From positions 62,001 to 126,000 of the forward strand of contig NZ_ASJD01000001.1 of the NCBI RefSeq assembly GCF_000691165.1: a DNA stretch of 64,000 bases, written 5' to 3'. Positions 63,307-64,000 of the stretch are shown here, piece by piece; position 1 is the first letter of the stretch, and every line of letters starts with the position of its first letter. Source of the stretch: Bacillus safensis FO-36b. GTDB lineage: Bacteria > Bacillota > Bacilli > Bacillales > Bacillaceae. The notes beneath the pieces are model-generated. The model ran no database searches. It had not been told where the DNA came from and was given only the letters and a program-made list of their open reading frames with translations. The translations under genes and the position numbers were made by a program.

Positions 63307-64000
63307 CTACATGCTCGCAATATGAACAAAATCATTCTTTTTCGGAAAGATGAAGGTGAAGGTTGTACCTTCATCTATCGTGGAGTTGACCTCGATCGTG
63401 ATATGAAGAGCGTCTGCTCCTTTTTTCGTTAAATAGAGCCCCATTCCCGTTGAGGCGGTGTCATTGTGATGTCTTGTTGAGGTAAAGCCTTTTTCAAAAA
63501 TACGAGAGATGTCTCTTGGATCAATTCCTCTGCCTTGATCTGTAATCGTCAGCATGACTTGGTCATTTATTTGCTTGCTTTCAATGACAATATCGGAAGA
63601 ATGGCTGTATTTGACTGCATTTGTGAGTACCTGTCTGATCATAAAGGATAACCATTTTATATCACTTAATACGGTACGTTCCTCCAGCGTCAGCTCAAAG
63701 CCGATTCCTTTTTGCATACACCATGATTGGAGAGCCTTGATTTCTTTCGCTATGATGCTTTGCAGGTCCAGCTTTTCAATGAATAAATCATTTTCGATAT
63801 GACGTACTCTGCTTTGGTGCAGCTGGGCATCAAGTAATAAATGGATTCTGAGCCACTCATACGTCATATTTGATTTCAGCTGCTGATCTGTTAAGCGGTC
63901 AATCATTAAGCGTATCGCTGTAAGCGGTGTTTTGACCTCATGTATCCAAGAGAGCAATTCATCTTTTTCTTCTTCAAGAGCGATTTTCTGCTCTGCTGCC
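63307..64000 (-). CDS. bceS: BceS-type sensor histidine kinase, C-terminal part
   Basis: The frame is open to the window end, so the N-terminal part with its membrane helices is missing and 230 residues remain. They hold the phospho-acceptor region SWIHEVKTPLTAI, the N box RQVLTNAVKYS, and the ATP lid motifs DQGRGIDP, IFEKGFTST and GMGLYL. The wording of the H box and the neighbours point to an intramembrane-sensing BceS-type kinase, which needs BceAB to detect the peptide. The response regulator gene is expected just outside the window. Confidence 0.9.
   Translation of the reverse strand, partial: AAEQKIALEEEKDELLSWIHEVKTPLTAIRLMIDRLTDQQLKSNMTYEWLRIHLLLDAQLHQSRVRHIENDLFIEKLDLQSIIAKEIKALQSWCMQKGIGFELTLEERTVLSDIKWLSFMIRQVLTNAVKYSHSSDIVIESKQINDQVMLTITDQGRGIDPRDISRIFEKGFTSTRHHNDTASTGMGLYLTKKGADALHITIEVNSTIDEGTTFTFIFPKKNDFVHIASM

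Overview
The window is a chromosomal piece of a Bacillus of the pumilus group (B. pumilus, B. safensis, B. altitudinis). Gene order largely follows the B. subtilis ytw-yte-ytf-ytl-ytp-ytx-acu-tyrS-rpsD-ezrA-thiI-sspA-ytcI backbone. A subfamily I.4 lipase of the B. pumilus type and the low-GC sequence with strong AGGAGG ribosome sites agree with this. The assignment rests on remembered family and synteny knowledge, not on a search. No rRNA, tRNA, CRISPR, prophage or insertion sequence was seen.

Layout. 0-2.4 kb: end of the yte (rhamnogalacturonan) locus, a rhodanese, Cse60 and a CbrC-like protein. 2.5-10.2 kb: betaine transporter OpuD, YtfP, the lipid flippase-like YtgP, a pseudouridine synthase, YtzE, and purine permease PbuO with a PurR operator. 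10.2-22.9 kb: peptidases, a cysteine-synthase-like enzyme, ytlPQR, ytmP/ytzH, trmB, the lactonase-like ytnP, malic enzyme malS, ytzB, ytoP and ytoQ. 23.1-31.9 kb: a PTS-IIC-like membrane protein, ytpPQR, DNA translocase sftA, murC and the stress operon ytxGHJ with sigma-H and sigma-B promoter matches. 32-39 kb: aroA, ccpA, acuABC and acsA, the acetate and carbon-control block with cre-like sites. 39.1-44.2 kb: tyrS with a T-box leader, an accessory lipase/isochorismatase cluster, and rpsD with a long leader. 44.5-56.2 kb: ytsP, refZ, hisJ, ezrA, two tandem BrnQ carriers, nifZ-thiI, sspA (sigma-G promoter match) and ytcI.

The last 8 kb look accessory: a LysE-type exporter, an amidohydrolase, and a bacitracin-type detoxification module (bceA, bceB and the end of bceS). 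Between bceS and bceAB sits an oppositely oriented two-gene unit: a PadR regulator overlapping a membrane protein that fuses an N-terminal helical HAAS/permease-prefix-like domain to a SEDS (FtsW/RodA) core. The SEDS core keeps the HTD and SYGG signatures. This unit has its own promoter with a PadR-type dyad over the -10 region, while bceA has a BceR-type dyad. It is the best candidate here for an undescribed system: a ligand- or envelope-stress-controlled SEDS protein tied to lipid II cycle antibiotic defence. That function is inference.

Other points worth checking are the reciprocal placement of the ytmP and ytzH terminators beyond each other's genes, a refZ gene nested between two opposite-strand genes, and several unexplained RNA-structure candidates in leaders.
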